This document shows positions 1-8,130 of a stretch of 55,175 nucleotides of DNA, piece by piece. The position numbers and the translations under genes were made by a program. Source of the DNA: Planctomycetaceae bacterium (GTDB lineage Bacteria > Planctomycetota > Planctomycetia > Pirellulales > Thermoguttaceae); the NCBI GenBank assembly GCA_012719125.1, contig JAAYAY010000242.1, positions 1-55,175 on the forward strand, written 5' to 3'. Under the pieces are notes generated by a model that did not search any database, was not told where the DNA came from, and saw nothing but the letters and a program-made list of their open reading frames with translations. Every line of letters begins with the position of its first letter. The first letter of the stretch is position 1.

Positions 1-25
1 AGGGGGGCGTTCAAAAAGTCAGGGC

Positions 26-559
26 TCACTTACGGCGAGGCGATTCTTCGAGTTGGCAGAGCAGGTCACCGAGTCTTTCGATGACGGCGCGGCGTTGCTC
101 GGGAGTGATTTCCCTGCGGATGGTCTCGAGGGTGGCGGTGAAGAGTTCGACGACCTGCACGGCCGAGTAGTGGCGGGGCGGATTGGGGATGTAGTCTATC
201 GGGTATTTTCGTTCGAGGAGCCAGCCGGCGGCGCGCCAGTAGCGGGGGTCTTGTGCGGCGTTGCGGAGGGACTGGAGGAGTTGGACTTCGAGGTTGGATT
301 CGGCCTGGGCGACTTCGTCGGCGAACTGGCGGTCGCGGGCGATGGTCTGGGTGACGGTGGCGGGCGAGCATCCGATGCGTCGTGCGGCGGCACGACGGCT
401 ACAGCCGGCATTGATGAGGGCGACGAGTCGTTTGCGCAGGTTGGCGTCGAGGACGGGAGGTCGGCCGGTGCGGGTGTTTTGCGGGTCGGTGTCGGGGACG
501 GCGGCGGCGACGGGGAGGGGGCCGGTCGGGTCGGTGGCGGGGGCGTGGGGGGCGTTCAT
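26..559 (-). CDS. Helix-turn-helix protein, phage terminase small-subunit-like
   Basis: A 177-residue protein. Residues about 33-85 form a helix-turn-helix region: the stretch GCSRRAAARRIGCSPATVTQ resembles the DNA-recognition helices of resolvase and terminase-small-subunit proteins. After it comes a region typical of terminase small-subunit-like proteins (WRAAGWLLERKYP, about 107-119) and an alpha-helical C-terminus. The first 30 residues are Pro/Ala-rich and probably disordered. The ATG at 557-559 is preceded by an AAGGA-type ribosome site. No large terminase subunit or other phage gene lies nearby, so it is more likely a domesticated or stray DNA-binding protein than part of a prophage. 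The leader contains a terminator-like hairpin, described separately. The HTH is clear; the cellular role is unknown. Confidence 0.75.
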   Translation of the reverse strand: MNAPHAPATDPTGPLPVAAAVPDTDPQNTRTGRPPVLDANLRKRLVALINAGCSRRAAARRIGCSPATVTQTIARDRQFADEVAQAESNLEVQLLQSLRNAAQDPRYWRAAGWLLERKYPIDYIPNPPRHYSAVQVVELFTATLETIRREITPEQRRAVIERLGDLLCQLEESPRRK

Positions 560-588
560 GGTTGGGTTCCTTTGGAGGGGGGGTGGAC

Positions 589-631
589 AAAAAAAGCCCG
601 TCGAAGAACGGCGGTCGTTCCTGGACGGGCT
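589..631 (-). terminator. Rho-independent terminator-like hairpin in the leader of the HTH gene
   Basis: On the minus strand, AGCCCGTC (631-624) pairs with GACGGGCT (602-595). An inner GAACG/CGTTC stem extends the hairpin, and seven T residues follow (595-589). It lies 30 bases before the start codon of the HTH gene, so it would sit in that gene's own 5' leader and could act as an attenuator. It could instead end a transcript coming from the right. Confidence 0.6.
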
Positions 632-725
632 CGCGCCAGTACTCGCGGGTTGTGTGTGCGGGCCTGGATCGATACCTGGAGGGGCCGCGAGGGGTCAATC
701 TCGGGCCTTTGGGCTACGGTACATT

Positions 726-753
726 AGTATACACATTTGCGGACACAATGCAA
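726..753 (-). promoter_or_regulatory. Candidate sigma-70 promoter for the HTH gene
   Basis: On the minus strand, TTGCAT (753-748) is followed after 16 bases by TATACT (731-726). It points toward the HTH gene and would give a leader of about 160 nt containing the terminator-like hairpin. Identified by eye only. Confidence 0.4.
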
Positions 754-913
754 TAGGAAATTTGAACATTTGTACAGTTTTTGGGGAAATTGGGTTTCTG
801 GTGGGGGGTGGGCATCGCGAGGGATAGGAGGGTCCACGTTCCGGTTTCTAACGAATGCCTCAAGGTCCCCTGCGGCTAGCCCACGTCACGGTCAACGGTC
901 CCGTCGTTGTGCA

Positions 914-1178
914 GGTCGATGTGACCGACGCAGAATGGCAAACGCCGTTCGCGACGTCGGTCGTGAACATCGACGCACGCAACAAAGGGACGGTTTGACA
1001 CTTCGGTCGATGTGACCGAGGCAGGTTGCGGCCGTGCATACATGGCAAAGGACGGTTCGACATTATGCAGTTGGCGAGAACCGCAAGGGGCGTGAAGACC
1101 GACTACCACGTGCACTCAATCTGAAGACACCAACATGGATTTGCCTACCTGCTCAAACTCCAGCGGTCGATGTGACCG
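914..1178. repeat. Three dispersed copies of a short hairpin motif in a non-coding stretch
   Basis: GGTCGATGTGACCG occurs at 914-927, and CGGTCGATGTGACCG at 1004-1018 and 1164-1178. Each copy can fold as a 4-5 bp stem with a GATGT loop. Sequence around the first two copies is also loosely similar (GCAG, then ATGGCAAA, then GTTCG). The surrounding region 632-1371 has no convincing gene; short frames there are Arg/Ser/Pro-rich and look like chance. Confidence 0.5.
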
Positions 1179-1371
1179 TCGAACCTCTTGGCTGCATAAG
1201 AACGGGCAGGGGGCACGAATGGATTCGGAACGACACGGATGACCCCACGGCCGGTAGCGGGCGCCCATTGTCACAAGCCTCAACGACCGGCCGCTGAGGT
1301 CCATCCGTTGGTTCGTCGGTACGGTGTTCCATGGCGATCCTCGACGCGACGACCACGTCGGCTTCGCGTCA

Positions 1372-1689
1372 TCATCCCTTCGAGCCATCGATTTTGCCGC
1401 CGCCCAGGAATCCAGGTAGACGGCGACCACCATCCGCATCGACGTAGTCCGCAATGCCCGTCCGCACGGCATTGACAACGCCGGCCGGTATGGGCAATGG
1501 AAATGCGGCGAAATCGTCCTCATCGGCGCGAAACTCGACGATTGCTTCGCCTTGTTCGCATTCGTTGAGGAACTGGATTTGATAGCGGTAACCGTCAGCG
1601 AACCGGGTGTCGGTTTCGTGCAGAGGGCGAACGAAATATCGGGGCTCGGTTTGTTTGTGGCGAAACTGGGGATCGATGTGGAAGTACAT
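1372..1689 (-). CDS. Small hypothetical protein
   Basis: About 105 residues from the ATG at 1687-1689; an in-frame GTG at 1705-1707 would add six. The composition looks like a real soluble protein: mixed aromatic and acidic residues and none of the Arg/Pro bias of shadow frames. It has an acidic middle (GEAIVEFRADEDDFAAF), a likely amphipathic helix after PIPAGVVNAV, and a Gly-rich basic tail. No motif points to a function and no clear ribosome site is visible. It lies next to recombinase debris, so it may be accessory DNA. Confidence 0.5.
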   Translation of the reverse strand: MYFHIDPQFRHKQTEPRYFVRPLHETDTRFADGYRYQIQFLNECEQGEAIVEFRADEDDFAAFPLPIPAGVVNAVRTGIADYVDADGGRRLPGFLGGGKIDGSKG

Positions 1690-1850
1690 TGTCAACGCGG
1701 ATGCCACACCATGACCGACGAGCTCGTCATTCTACAGAAATCCCCCTTTGCCGGGTTACTGCGGGTGAATCTACCACGAAATGTGGGCGTTGCCAAGCGG
1801 TTTGAGACGCAAACACATCCCGCAGAGGGGCAGTCGCAGCCTGGCATCCG

Positions 1851-2288
1851 ATGGATGACCACGGATATTCCGGTGTTATCCCGATCTGGATAAACAGGAA
1901 ACCGAGATATGGCGATCGCGGTGATCATCTGCACGAGGTGTTCGACGGCTATGCCAAGTTCCTTCAAAAGAAGAAGTTGGCGCTGGATAAGCACCAGCCA
2001 TACCTCGTGCGTTGGGTGCGGGAGTTCCTACTCTTCGCCCGGACGCATGCCGGATACAGCTTCGAGCAAACGCTGGATCTGTTTCTGGCCGAAGTGGGCG
2101 GGCGTGGCCCAATCGACTGGCCACAACCCGCTCCGGTCCGACACACCGAGGCAGAGTCAACTCGGCCTGGAGGCCGCTGTGTTGCGCGTCGGCATGCGTC
2201 GTCAAGCCGAGCAAAGCCGTCGCCAGTCTCCTTTTCTGACAGTCCAGGAACGATACAACTGCCTCCAGGCACGCCACGCCCGACTTGA
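1851..2288 (+). pseudogene. Tyrosine recombinase/integrase N-terminal remnant
   Basis: From about 1910 to 2150 the frame reads like the SAM-like core-binding domain of an integron-type or phage-type integrase: YAKFLQKKKLALDKHQPYLV, then RWVREFLLFARTH, then a DLFLAEVGG helix. At about residue 90 similarity stops and the frame runs into Ser/Arg/Pro-rich nonsense. The catalytic Arg, His and Tyr boxes of a tyrosine recombinase, which need another 200 residues or more, are absent in all frames downstream. I read it as a decayed integrase, probably left by a lost mobile element. The first 15-20 codons may not belong to the original gene. Confidence 0.6.
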
Positions 2289-2366
2289 TCCCCCAGACCT
2301 TCAACAGCTTCGCGCCAGCCGTCATTCCCCTGCCCAGACAACTCCCCTGCCTGGATCGTGCCGGAA

Positions 2367-2418
2367 GGGGACAGTCCCATTTTTGTGGCGTCCTGCCAAA
2401 AAAATGGGGACAGCCCCC
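2367..2418. repeat. REP-like inverted repeat
   Basis: GGGGACAGTCCCATTTTT (2367-2384) and AAAAAATGGGGACAGCCCCC (2399-2418) are imperfect inverted arms around a short centre. This GGGAC-GTCCC-ATTTTT pattern resembles dispersed REP elements associated with RAYT transposases. No transposase gene is present. The flanking stretch 2289-2514 has no gene. Confidence 0.6.
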
Positions 2419-2514
2419 AGTTCGCACCGCGGACCCTTTTCGTGTGCTTCATTTCGTGGTTTCCCACGCGATTCAGACCTCTCTTCTGAGCCAGAAGTGT
2501 CAGAGAATAGATCT

Positions 2515-3435
2515 TCACATCTCCGCCAGAACCCGTTCGTAACTCCGGCGCTCTTCGTCGGACTTGAACCGCACGTAGTGCAGCTTGGGGGCGCGCCCGC
2601 GGAGGAGTTCCATGTCGCGGCATGGGTCGGTCTTGGCCAGGACGACCAGCGGCCTGCCCTTCTGCCACGACTCGCCCGCAGCAGCCAGGGCCTCTGGCTG
2701 GTGGCCGTCGACCTCGTGGACGTTCACCCCAAAGGCTGTCAGGCGGGCGGCCAGAGGCTCGATGTTCATGACCGACGTCATCAGCCCGTCGCACTGCTGG
2801 GCGTTTACGTCGACATAGACACCCAGGTTGTCGATCCGGCGGTAGGACAGATTGGCGAAGGCTTCCCAGGTTTGCCCCTCCTGGAACTCGCCGTCCGACA
2901 TGAAGACCCACACCCGGCCCGCGTCGCCGCGCAGCCTGCGAGCCAGGGCGATGCCGCCGGCCTGGCTGATCGCCTGGCCCAGCGATCCGGCCGTGACCTC
3001 ATGGCCGGGCGAATGCTCGGCCCCGATCAGTTCCATCGTACTGCCGTCGCGGTTGAATTGTTCCAGGGCGTCGGGCCCCAGACGGCCGACTTCGATGAGC
3101 ACGGAGTAGAGCACCAGGGCGTAGTGGACGGGCGAGAAGATGAAGCGGTCCAGGTCGGGAGCCTTCGGGCCGTTGTATTCCGAACCCGTGAAACTGTGCG
3201 GATTGTCCCGTCCCGGCACTCCGGGGAAAGGACGAGGAACCTTGGGCCCCTCGCTCGGCCCGAGATGCATGACCTTCAAATAGAGCGTCGACAGGATCTC
3301 GGCCGCCGAACAGGCCTGGCTCAGGTAGCCGCCGTTGTTCTTGAGCGTATGGTCCAGAACCCGCCGCCGCACGGCCCGGGCGACACGATGCACGTCGTCA
3401 ATCCAGTCGGGATGGTTGGAAGCAGAAGATTTCAT
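2515..3435 (-). CDS. Transketolase, N-terminal (TPP-binding) subunit
   Basis: A 306-residue protein matching the N-terminal half of split transketolases, which transfer two-carbon ketol units in the pentose phosphate pathway using thiamine diphosphate. Landmarks: GGYLSQACSAAEILSTLY (about 35-52), a TAGSLGQ segment, and the TPP/metal motif beginning SDGEFQEG and ending at DVNAQQCDG (about 180-217). The ATG at 3433-3435 is preferred over an in-frame TTG six bases upstream; no strong ribosome site is seen. The length is normal for this half, but the C-terminal subunit (pyrimidine-binding and transketolase C domains) that normally follows is missing. Downstream are only a REP-like repeat and recombinase debris. 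The partner must be encoded elsewhere, or the locus has been truncated. It lies on the same strand as the met genes, separated by a repeat. Confidence 0.9.
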   Translation of the reverse strand: MKSSASNHPDWIDDVHRVARAVRRRVLDHTLKNNGGYLSQACSAAEILSTLYLKVMHLGPSEGPKVPRPFPGVPGRDNPHSFTGSEYNGPKAPDLDRFIFSPVHYALVLYSVLIEVGRLGPDALEQFNRDGSTMELIGAEHSPGHEVTAGSLGQAISQAGGIALARRLRGDAGRVWVFMSDGEFQEGQTWEAFANLSYRRIDNLGVYVDVNAQQCDGLMTSVMNIEPLAARLTAFGVNVHEVDGHQPEALAAAGESWQKGRPLVVLAKTDPCRDMELLRGRAPKLHYVRFKSDEERRSYERVLAEM

Positions 3436-3481
3436 GGACAAACAGCGTAGGTTGGGGAAAGCGTCTCGAAGAAGAAGGTTC

Positions 3482-3638
3482 TCAAATCCGAAATGCGAAG
3501 CACGAAATCCGAAACAAACTCAAAAATGCAAAACTCAAATGACAGAAACGGAAGAAGTTTGAATCGGTTGTTTCGAACATTCTTGCTTCGGGCTTTGGAT
3601 TTGTTTCGGATTTCGCTTTTCGTATTTCGGATTTTGTT
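3482..3638. repeat. AT-rich inverted repeat between met genes and transketolase
   Basis: The left arm (about 3482-3520) and right arm (about 3592-3638) are reverse complements with a few mismatches. Both are built from the word AAATCCGAAA with linkers such as TGCGAA or ACGAA. The centre is about 70 bases. Its AT-rich, word-repeated composition is quite unlike the GC-rich genes on either side. It fills nearly the whole 218-bp gap between the two minus-strand genes, and no coding potential is visible. Confidence 0.7.
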
Positions 3639-3653
3639 CCGCCTGACTGCATG

Positions 3654-5483
3654 CTACTTGCTGACAACAGCGATCGCCACATTCGCCGCCAGATTGGGAT
3701 CGTCCTCGACCCGGCGGTCGGCCGCCGTGTCGAGGGCCACGATCTGGTGAATCGTGATCCCCTTGTCGCGGCAGAAATCCTCGAAATCGTAGAGCGACAG
3801 GAAACGCACGTTCGGTGTGTTATACCATTTGTAGCCCGCGGCCGCATCGATCCCCGGCGCTCGGCCTTCCGTGGAGAGGCGATGGCGGTGATCGCGGTGG
3901 GCCAGGTTGGGAAAACTCACGATCCCCCGGGAACCAACCCGAAGCATCTCGTCGACCACGCGTTCCACGTCCGTCACGGTTTGCAGGGTCTGCGACAGGA
4001 CCACAATGTCGAACTGATCATCGCCGAACGCAGCCAACCCCTGGTTGAGGTCGGCCTGCACGACGTCGAGCCCCCGCTGCAGGCCGCGGACAATGGATTG
4101 CTCGTCCCACTCGATACCCATCAGTCGCTCGTGCCCGCGAGCGGCCAGCCGGGCCAGCAGGCTGCCCGTGCCGCAGCCCAGGTCGAGCACGCTGGCCCCC
4201 AGCGGAATGAGGTCCACGATCGTGTCGTAGTCGAGGCGATGGCGGCCGTGAAAGATGCTCGTTGGGCTGTGAACCGTCCGGTCCGGCTCCGCACCCGCTC
4301 CCGGGTTGTCGCTGGTCGGCGAGATGGGCGTGCCGCTCAGGTTGGCCAGGAAGGCCCGGAGCAGTTCGCCGTAGGTCGGCAGATCGTCGTCGAGGAGAAA
4401 CGCATCGTGGCCGCAGCGGCTCTTGATGTTGCAGTAACTGACCGGTTTGTCGGCCGCGATCAGGGCGTCGACGATCTGCTGGGACTGGAACGGGGGAAAC
4501 AGCCAGTCGCTGGTGAAACTGAACAGCAACCAGCGGCAGTCGGAACGGCTGACGGCCTCGGCCAGTTTCTCCGGCGTGATCCCCAGGTCGAACAGGTCCA
4601 TGGCCATCGACAGCGTCATGTAGCTGTTGGCATCGAAGCGCTCACCAAACCGATCGCCCTGGTGGGCCAGGTACGAACCGACCGAAAACTTGGTCTCAAA
4701 GGCCGACAGGACCTCTCGCGGCCGAAACCGCTCGGCGTCGAACTTCTCCGTCATCCCTTCGCGGGAAAGGTAGGTGATGTGCCCCAGCATTCGAGCGATG
4801 GCCAGGCCCACGAGCGGCCCGTGGCCCGATTCGTAGTACTGGCCTTCCAGGTAATTCGGATCCCGCAAGATCGCGTTCCGGCCCACGACGTCGAAGGCCA
4901 GCGCCTGGCTGGTCAGGCACGCGGATGTGGCAACCGGTGCCACGCCGAGAAGCCGGTCCGAATGGCGCGTCGCCCAGGTCAGGGCCATGTGCCCGCCGAG
5001 GGAACCGCCGACCACGGCTAGCAGCCGATCGATACCCAGGTGATCGACCAGCCGCCGTTGCACCTCGACGATGTCGCCCACCGTGATCACGGGGAAATCG
5101 GCGCCGTAGGGCTTTCCCGTCTTCGGATTGAAGCTGTTGGGCCCCGTCGTCCCGCGGCAGCCACCCAGAACGTTGGGGCAGATCACGAAATAGCGGTCCG
5201 TGTCGATCGCCTTGCCCGGCCCCACGGCGATATCCCACCAACCGGGGTCGTCGTCGCTGGTATGGGCCGCCACGTGCGAATCGCCGGAAAGCGCATGGCA
5301 GAGAAGCACGGCGTTGCTGCGATCGGCGTTGAGCCGGCCGTAGGTTTCGTAGGTCACGTTCACCTGCGTCAGACACCCGCCGCGTTCCAGGTCGAGGGGC
5401 TCTTCCATGAGCAGATTATGGGCGAATTTCAGCGGGCGAGCGTGGCGCTCGCTGTCGCTGCTCAGTAACGACGTGTCGGTCAT
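3654..5483 (-). CDS. metX: Homoserine O-acetyltransferase MetX fused to MetW
   Basis: A 609-residue fusion. Residues 1-382 are an alpha/beta-hydrolase of the MetX family, which makes O-acetylhomoserine from homoserine and acetyl-CoA. It has a CHALSGDSH segment (62-70), nucleophile Ser161 in GGSLGG, Asp326 in TSDWLFP and His359 in CGHDAF. A linker of about 25 residues follows. Residues about 412-609 match MetW, with a SAM-binding-type glycine loop (SVLDLGCGTGSLL, from 431) and the RLDYDTIVDLIP entry. MetX and MetW are usually separate adjacent genes and MetW is often needed for full MetX activity; here they are one chain. The ATG at 5481-5483 has a GAGGA site and begins 7 bases after the metY stop, so translation is probably coupled. 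Confidence 0.93.
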   Translation of the reverse strand: MTDTSLLSSDSERHARPLKFAHNLLMEEPLDLERGGCLTQVNVTYETYGRLNADRSNAVLLCHALSGDSHVAAHTSDDDPGWWDIAVGPGKAIDTDRYFVICPNVLGGCRGTTGPNSFNPKTGKPYGADFPVITVGDIVEVQRRLVDHLGIDRLLAVVGGSLGGHMALTWATRHSDRLLGVAPVATSACLTSQALAFDVVGRNAILRDPNYLEGQYYESGHGPLVGLAIARMLGHITYLSREGMTEKFDAERFRPREVLSAFETKFSVGSYLAHQGDRFGERFDANSYMTLSMAMDLFDLGITPEKLAEAVSRSDCRWLLFSFTSDWLFPPFQSQQIVDALIAADKPVSYCNIKSRCGHDAFLLDDDLPTYGELLRAFLANLSGTPISPTSDNPGAGAEPDRTVHSPTSIFHGRHRLDYDTIVDLIPLGASVLDLGCGTGSLLARLAARGHERLMGIEWDEQSIVRGLQRGLDVVQADLNQGLAAFGDDQFDIVVLSQTLQTVTDVERVVDEMLRVGSRGIVSFPNLAHRDHRHRLSTEGRAPGIDAAAGYKWYNTPNVRFLSLYDFEDFCRDKGITIHQIVALDTAADRRVEDDPNLAANVAIAVVSK

Positions 5484-5490
5484 CAAATCC

Positions 5491-6792
5491 TCACGCCTGC
5501 GACGCCTGCAGTGCTTGTTCCAGATCGGTCTTGATGTCGGCAACATCTTCCAAGCCGACGCTGACCCTCACATAATCGGGCGTGATCCCGGCCGCTTGCA
5601 GCTCCTGCTCCGTCTGCTGGCTGTGCGTCGTCGAGGCCGGATGGATGACCAACGTCTTGGCGTCGCCCAGGTTGGCCAGATGGGAGGCGAGCCGGCAGGC
5701 TTCGATGAACTTCCTGCCGGCCTCGGCTTCACCCCGGATGCCGAAACCGAGGATCGCCCCCGCGCCCTTCGGCAGGTACTTCGTTGCGGCATCGTGGCAC
5801 GGATGCGACGCCAGCCCCGGATAGTTCACCCAGTTGACCAGCGGATGGGCTTCGAGAAACCTGGCGATCTCCAGGGCGTTCTCGCTGTGCCGCGGCATCC
5901 GCAGGTGAAGAGTCTCCAATCCCTGGAGAAACAAGAAGGCGTTGAACGGGCTCAAGGCCCCGCCCAGGTCGCGCAGCCAGTGAGTGCGGCAGGTGATGAT
6001 GTAGCAAAGCTGCTCGACGGCCTCCAGGAACACGGTCCCATGATAGGACGGATCGGGCTCGGTGAACTGGGGCCACATCTCCGGCCGCTTCGACCAATCG
6101 AACTTGCCGCTGTCGACGATCACCCCGCCGATGCTCGTCCCGTGGCCGCCAATGAACTTGGTGGCGCTGTAAACGGCAATGTCGACGCCGTGGTCGAAAG
6201 GCCGGAACAGGACCGGCGTCAGCACCGTGTTGTCGCAGACCAGCGGCAATCCATGCTCGTGGGCCACGTCGGCGATCGCCCGATAGTCGAGCACGTCGTT
6301 CTTCGGATTGGCCAGCGATTCGATGTAGACCGCCCGCGTGTTGGGGCGGATGGCCGCGGCAATGGCCTTGGGATCGGTGGCGTCGACGAAGGTCACCTCG
6401 ATCCCCAGACGCTTGAAGGTCTGCCCCAGAAGGGTCAGGGTTCCGCCGTACAAAGCGGCCGCCGACACGATGTGCCCGCCGGAATGGACCAGATTCAACA
6501 GCGCCACCGTGATCGCCTGTTGCCCGCTGGAAACGGCCAGCGCCCCGATCCCCCCGTCCAACGCGGCCATCCGCTGCTCGAAGACGTCGGTGGTGGGGTT
6601 CATCAGCCGGGTGTAGATCCAGCCCATCTCCTTCAAGGCGAAAAGATTGGCGGCATGTTCCGTACTACGGAAACAGTAGCTGGTTGTCTGGTGGATCGGC
6701 ATCGCCCGCGATCCCGTACTCGGGTCGGGCTGCTGGCCGGCGTGCAAAGCAAGGGTTCCCAAACCGGTGAACTGCGGTTGCTGAGGGTCCAT
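5491..6792 (-). CDS. metY: O-acetylhomoserine aminocarboxypropyltransferase (sulfhydrylase)
   Basis: A 433-residue PLP enzyme of the Cys/Met metabolism family. It uses O-acetylhomoserine and sulfide to form homocysteine, the product expected from the downstream MetX half. Visible features: [20 protein letters not shown] (60-79), SSGQQA (88-93), CDNT with the PLP-contacting Asp (187-190), and the Schiff-base lysine about Lys212 in [10 protein letters not shown]. The length is normal for this subfamily, which is longer than cystathionine synthases. Two in-frame ATGs compete: 6790-6792 (AAGGA about 10 bases upstream) and 6811-6813 (GAGAG closer). It is the first gene of a metY-metXW operon. Confidence 0.93.
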   Translation of the reverse strand: MDPQQPQFTGLGTLALHAGQQPDPSTGSRAMPIHQTTSYCFRSTEHAANLFALKEMGWIYTRLMNPTTDVFEQRMAALDGGIGALAVSSGQQAITVALLNLVHSGGHIVSAAALYGGTLTLLGQTFKRLGIEVTFVDATDPKAIAAAIRPNTRAVYIESLANPKNDVLDYRAIADVAHEHGLPLVCDNTVLTPVLFRPFDHGVDIAVYSATKFIGGHGTSIGGVIVDSGKFDWSKRPEMWPQFTEPDPSYHGTVFLEAVEQLCYIITCRTHWLRDLGGALSPFNAFLFLQGLETLHLRMPRHSENALEIARFLEAHPLVNWVNYPGLASHPCHDAATKYLPKGAGAILGFGIRGEAEAGRKFIEACRLASHLANLGDAKTLVIHPASTTHSQQTEQELQAAGITPDYVRVSVGLEDVADIKTDLEQALQASQA

Positions 6793-6984
6793 AGGGCGGA
6801 TGTCCTTCATTCTCTCAAAGGGCCGGGCGAGGCAGTCCGGCTGCATATTGCGGACCGGGTTCCGGGCAGTCGAAACCTTTCGATTCTAGCGCCCACCCCG
6901 GTTGAGGGCAATGAGCGGCCCTCTGGAACCGAATATTGGCCCCCGAAAGCGGGTTTCCCACTCCGCTTGCCACAGAATTGGCGA

Positions 6985-7788
6985 TTAAAACATCCCCCCT
7001 CCGCCACCCATGCCGCCGCCACCCATGCCTCCGCCCATACCTGCCGACCCGCCAAACCCCTCCATGCCCGGCCCCGCAGGCTGCGGCGCCGGCTTCTTCC
7101 GGGTGGGAATGACCTCGTCGCCGTACTGCTCCGCGATCTTGTCCAGTTCGATAAAGAGCCGGTTCAACTCCTGGTGGACTTTCGGCGTTTGACGAATGAC
7201 GAGCCCCGCGGCTCCTCTCAGCTCGAACGGGGCAATCGTGCCCGGTCCCCCGACGCAGTTCCAACTCTCCGGTTGAACGGTCGAGGTCAGCAGGTTGATC
7301 ATCGAATCGAAATCCTTCCAGATCTTCCCATCGGCATCGCGAACCTCGATCAACTTGCCCACGTCGTACACCCGCGTGACCAGGTTCGTCTTCGCTTCGT
7401 CGGGAGAAGTGATCAGCAGGACTTCGTTGGCGATCGTCCAATCCAGGCCGAGGTCGCGCAGGATCAGATTGAGTGCCGAGCAGAGGCTGAGGCCCTCCAG
7501 TCGTTTCGCAATCGGTTCGTCCACATCGATTCCCATCTCCTCGAGGGCACGGCGATCGACCTGGACCTCGATCTTGTGAAGGTCCCTGATGAAGTCAACG
7601 TAGTCTGCAAGAGGCTGCTCGATGAGTTCAACGCTTGTCGATTCTTCAAGGGCCGCGAAGATCCTGGTCTCTGCCGTTCGGTACCGGGAAACCTGCTCGT
7701 CCGCTGCGGCGGGATCAGGCAAGATCCCTCCCAGACAGAGCACTGCTCCCCCTACAAGAACCGCAACCATCCGCGTACGCTCTGGCAT
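6985..7788 (-). CDS. Secreted STN-domain-like protein with Gly/Met-rich tail
   Basis: A 267-residue protein with an ATG at 7786-7788 behind a GAGGGAG site. The N-terminus is a signal peptide (hydrophobic run MVAVLVGGAVLCLGGILP, then an AAADE-type cleavage region). The middle (about 45-115) resembles the STN/secretin N-terminal fold often found in planctomycete exported proteins: a DYVDFIRDLHKIEVQVD strand/helix, SLCSALNLILRDLGLDW, then VLLITSPDEAK. The C-terminus ends in a low-complexity Gly/Met tail after a Pro-rich linker. Such tails are common in planctomycete surface proteins, but I know no function for them. It does not look like a full secretin, having no C-terminal beta-barrel. Its promoter region holds a palindrome described separately. 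Confidence 0.75.
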   Translation of the reverse strand: MPERTRMVAVLVGGAVLCLGGILPDPAAADEQVSRYRTAETRIFAALEESTSVELIEQPLADYVDFIRDLHKIEVQVDRRALEEMGIDVDEPIAKRLEGLSLCSALNLILRDLGLDWTIANEVLLITSPDEAKTNLVTRVYDVGKLIEVRDADGKIWKDFDSMINLLTSTVQPESWNCVGGPGTIAPFELRGAAGLVIRQTPKVHQELNRLFIELDKIAEQYGDEVIPTRKKPAPQPAGPGMEGFGGSAGMGGGMGGGGMGGGGGMF

Positions 7789-7816
7789 GATTTCTCCCTC
7801 CTGAACTGGTGGTATT

Positions 7817-7849
7817 GCAGACCGTCTGCGCCGGTGCAGACATGCAGAC
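7817..7849. promoter_or_regulatory. GCAGAC palindrome plus two half-sites, possible operator
   Basis: GCAGACCGTCTGC (7817-7829) is a perfect 6+1+6 palindrome, and the same half-site GCAGAC recurs at 7836-7841 and 7844-7849. It lies 29 bases upstream of the start of the minus-strand secreted protein. An operator or a chance repeat are both possible. The rest of 7850-8130 is non-coding and contains a C-rich/G-rich hairpin near 8084-8113. Confidence 0.35.
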
Positions 7850-8083
7850 CACCCCCGCATGCAGAGAAGCCCCTCCCCCTTTGAGCGAGTATAGGCGGGC
7901 GTGTCGCGGGAGGCAACGATTTTGCGCGCCCGTAGTTGCCACACGTCGTTTCCAACGGCGCAAGGTCGGCGGCGACGTTCACTTTCCTCCGGGAATCACG
8001 CAAGGCCACTTGGCAGCCAGTTGCCTTCGTGGAGCATTTTGGCGAAACTCATGCCATGAAAGAAGGCGTCAACGCAAGCTTCC

Positions 8084-8114
8084 CCCCTCCCCCTCGCTTC
8101 GCTGGGGAGGAAGT
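8084..8114. repeat. C-rich/G-rich hairpin upstream of the ATC-hydrolase-like gene
   Basis: A CTTCC...CTCCCC run and a GGGGAGGAAG run flank a CGCTTCGCT centre, forming a stable stem-loop within 20 bases of the ribosome site of the gene at 8131. It could be a dispersed repeat or influence translation. Confidence 0.4.
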
Positions 8115-8130
8115 TCTGTGAGAGAGACCT

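Noticed and set aside
26-559. Prophage terminase region
   Set aside because: Only one small-subunit-like HTH protein; no large subunit, portal, capsid or lysis gene in the window.
399-698. Small minus-strand frame starting upstream of the HTH gene as a leader peptide or gene
   Set aside because: It overlaps the HTH gene in another frame with Arg/Pro-rich translation; only its first part lies in the leader, and no regulatory codon run is visible.
914-1178. CRISPR array
   Set aside because: Only three copies of a 14-15 base word at unequal spacing; no repeat/spacer regularity and no cas genes.
1116-1523. 135-codon frame in the non-coding stretch
   Set aside because: Overlaps the better-supported small gene at 1372-1689, with Arg/Ser/Cys-rich random-looking composition and no ribosome site.
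1909-3450. 513-codon plus-strand frame across the transketolase
   Set aside because: Begins in recombinase debris and then runs antisense to transketolase; no coherent domain.
5407-7884. 825-codon open frame on the plus strand across the met genes
   Set aside because: It is antisense to metX-metW, metY and the secreted protein. The translation is Arg/Gly/Pro/Asp-rich with no motif and overlaps clear genes completely.
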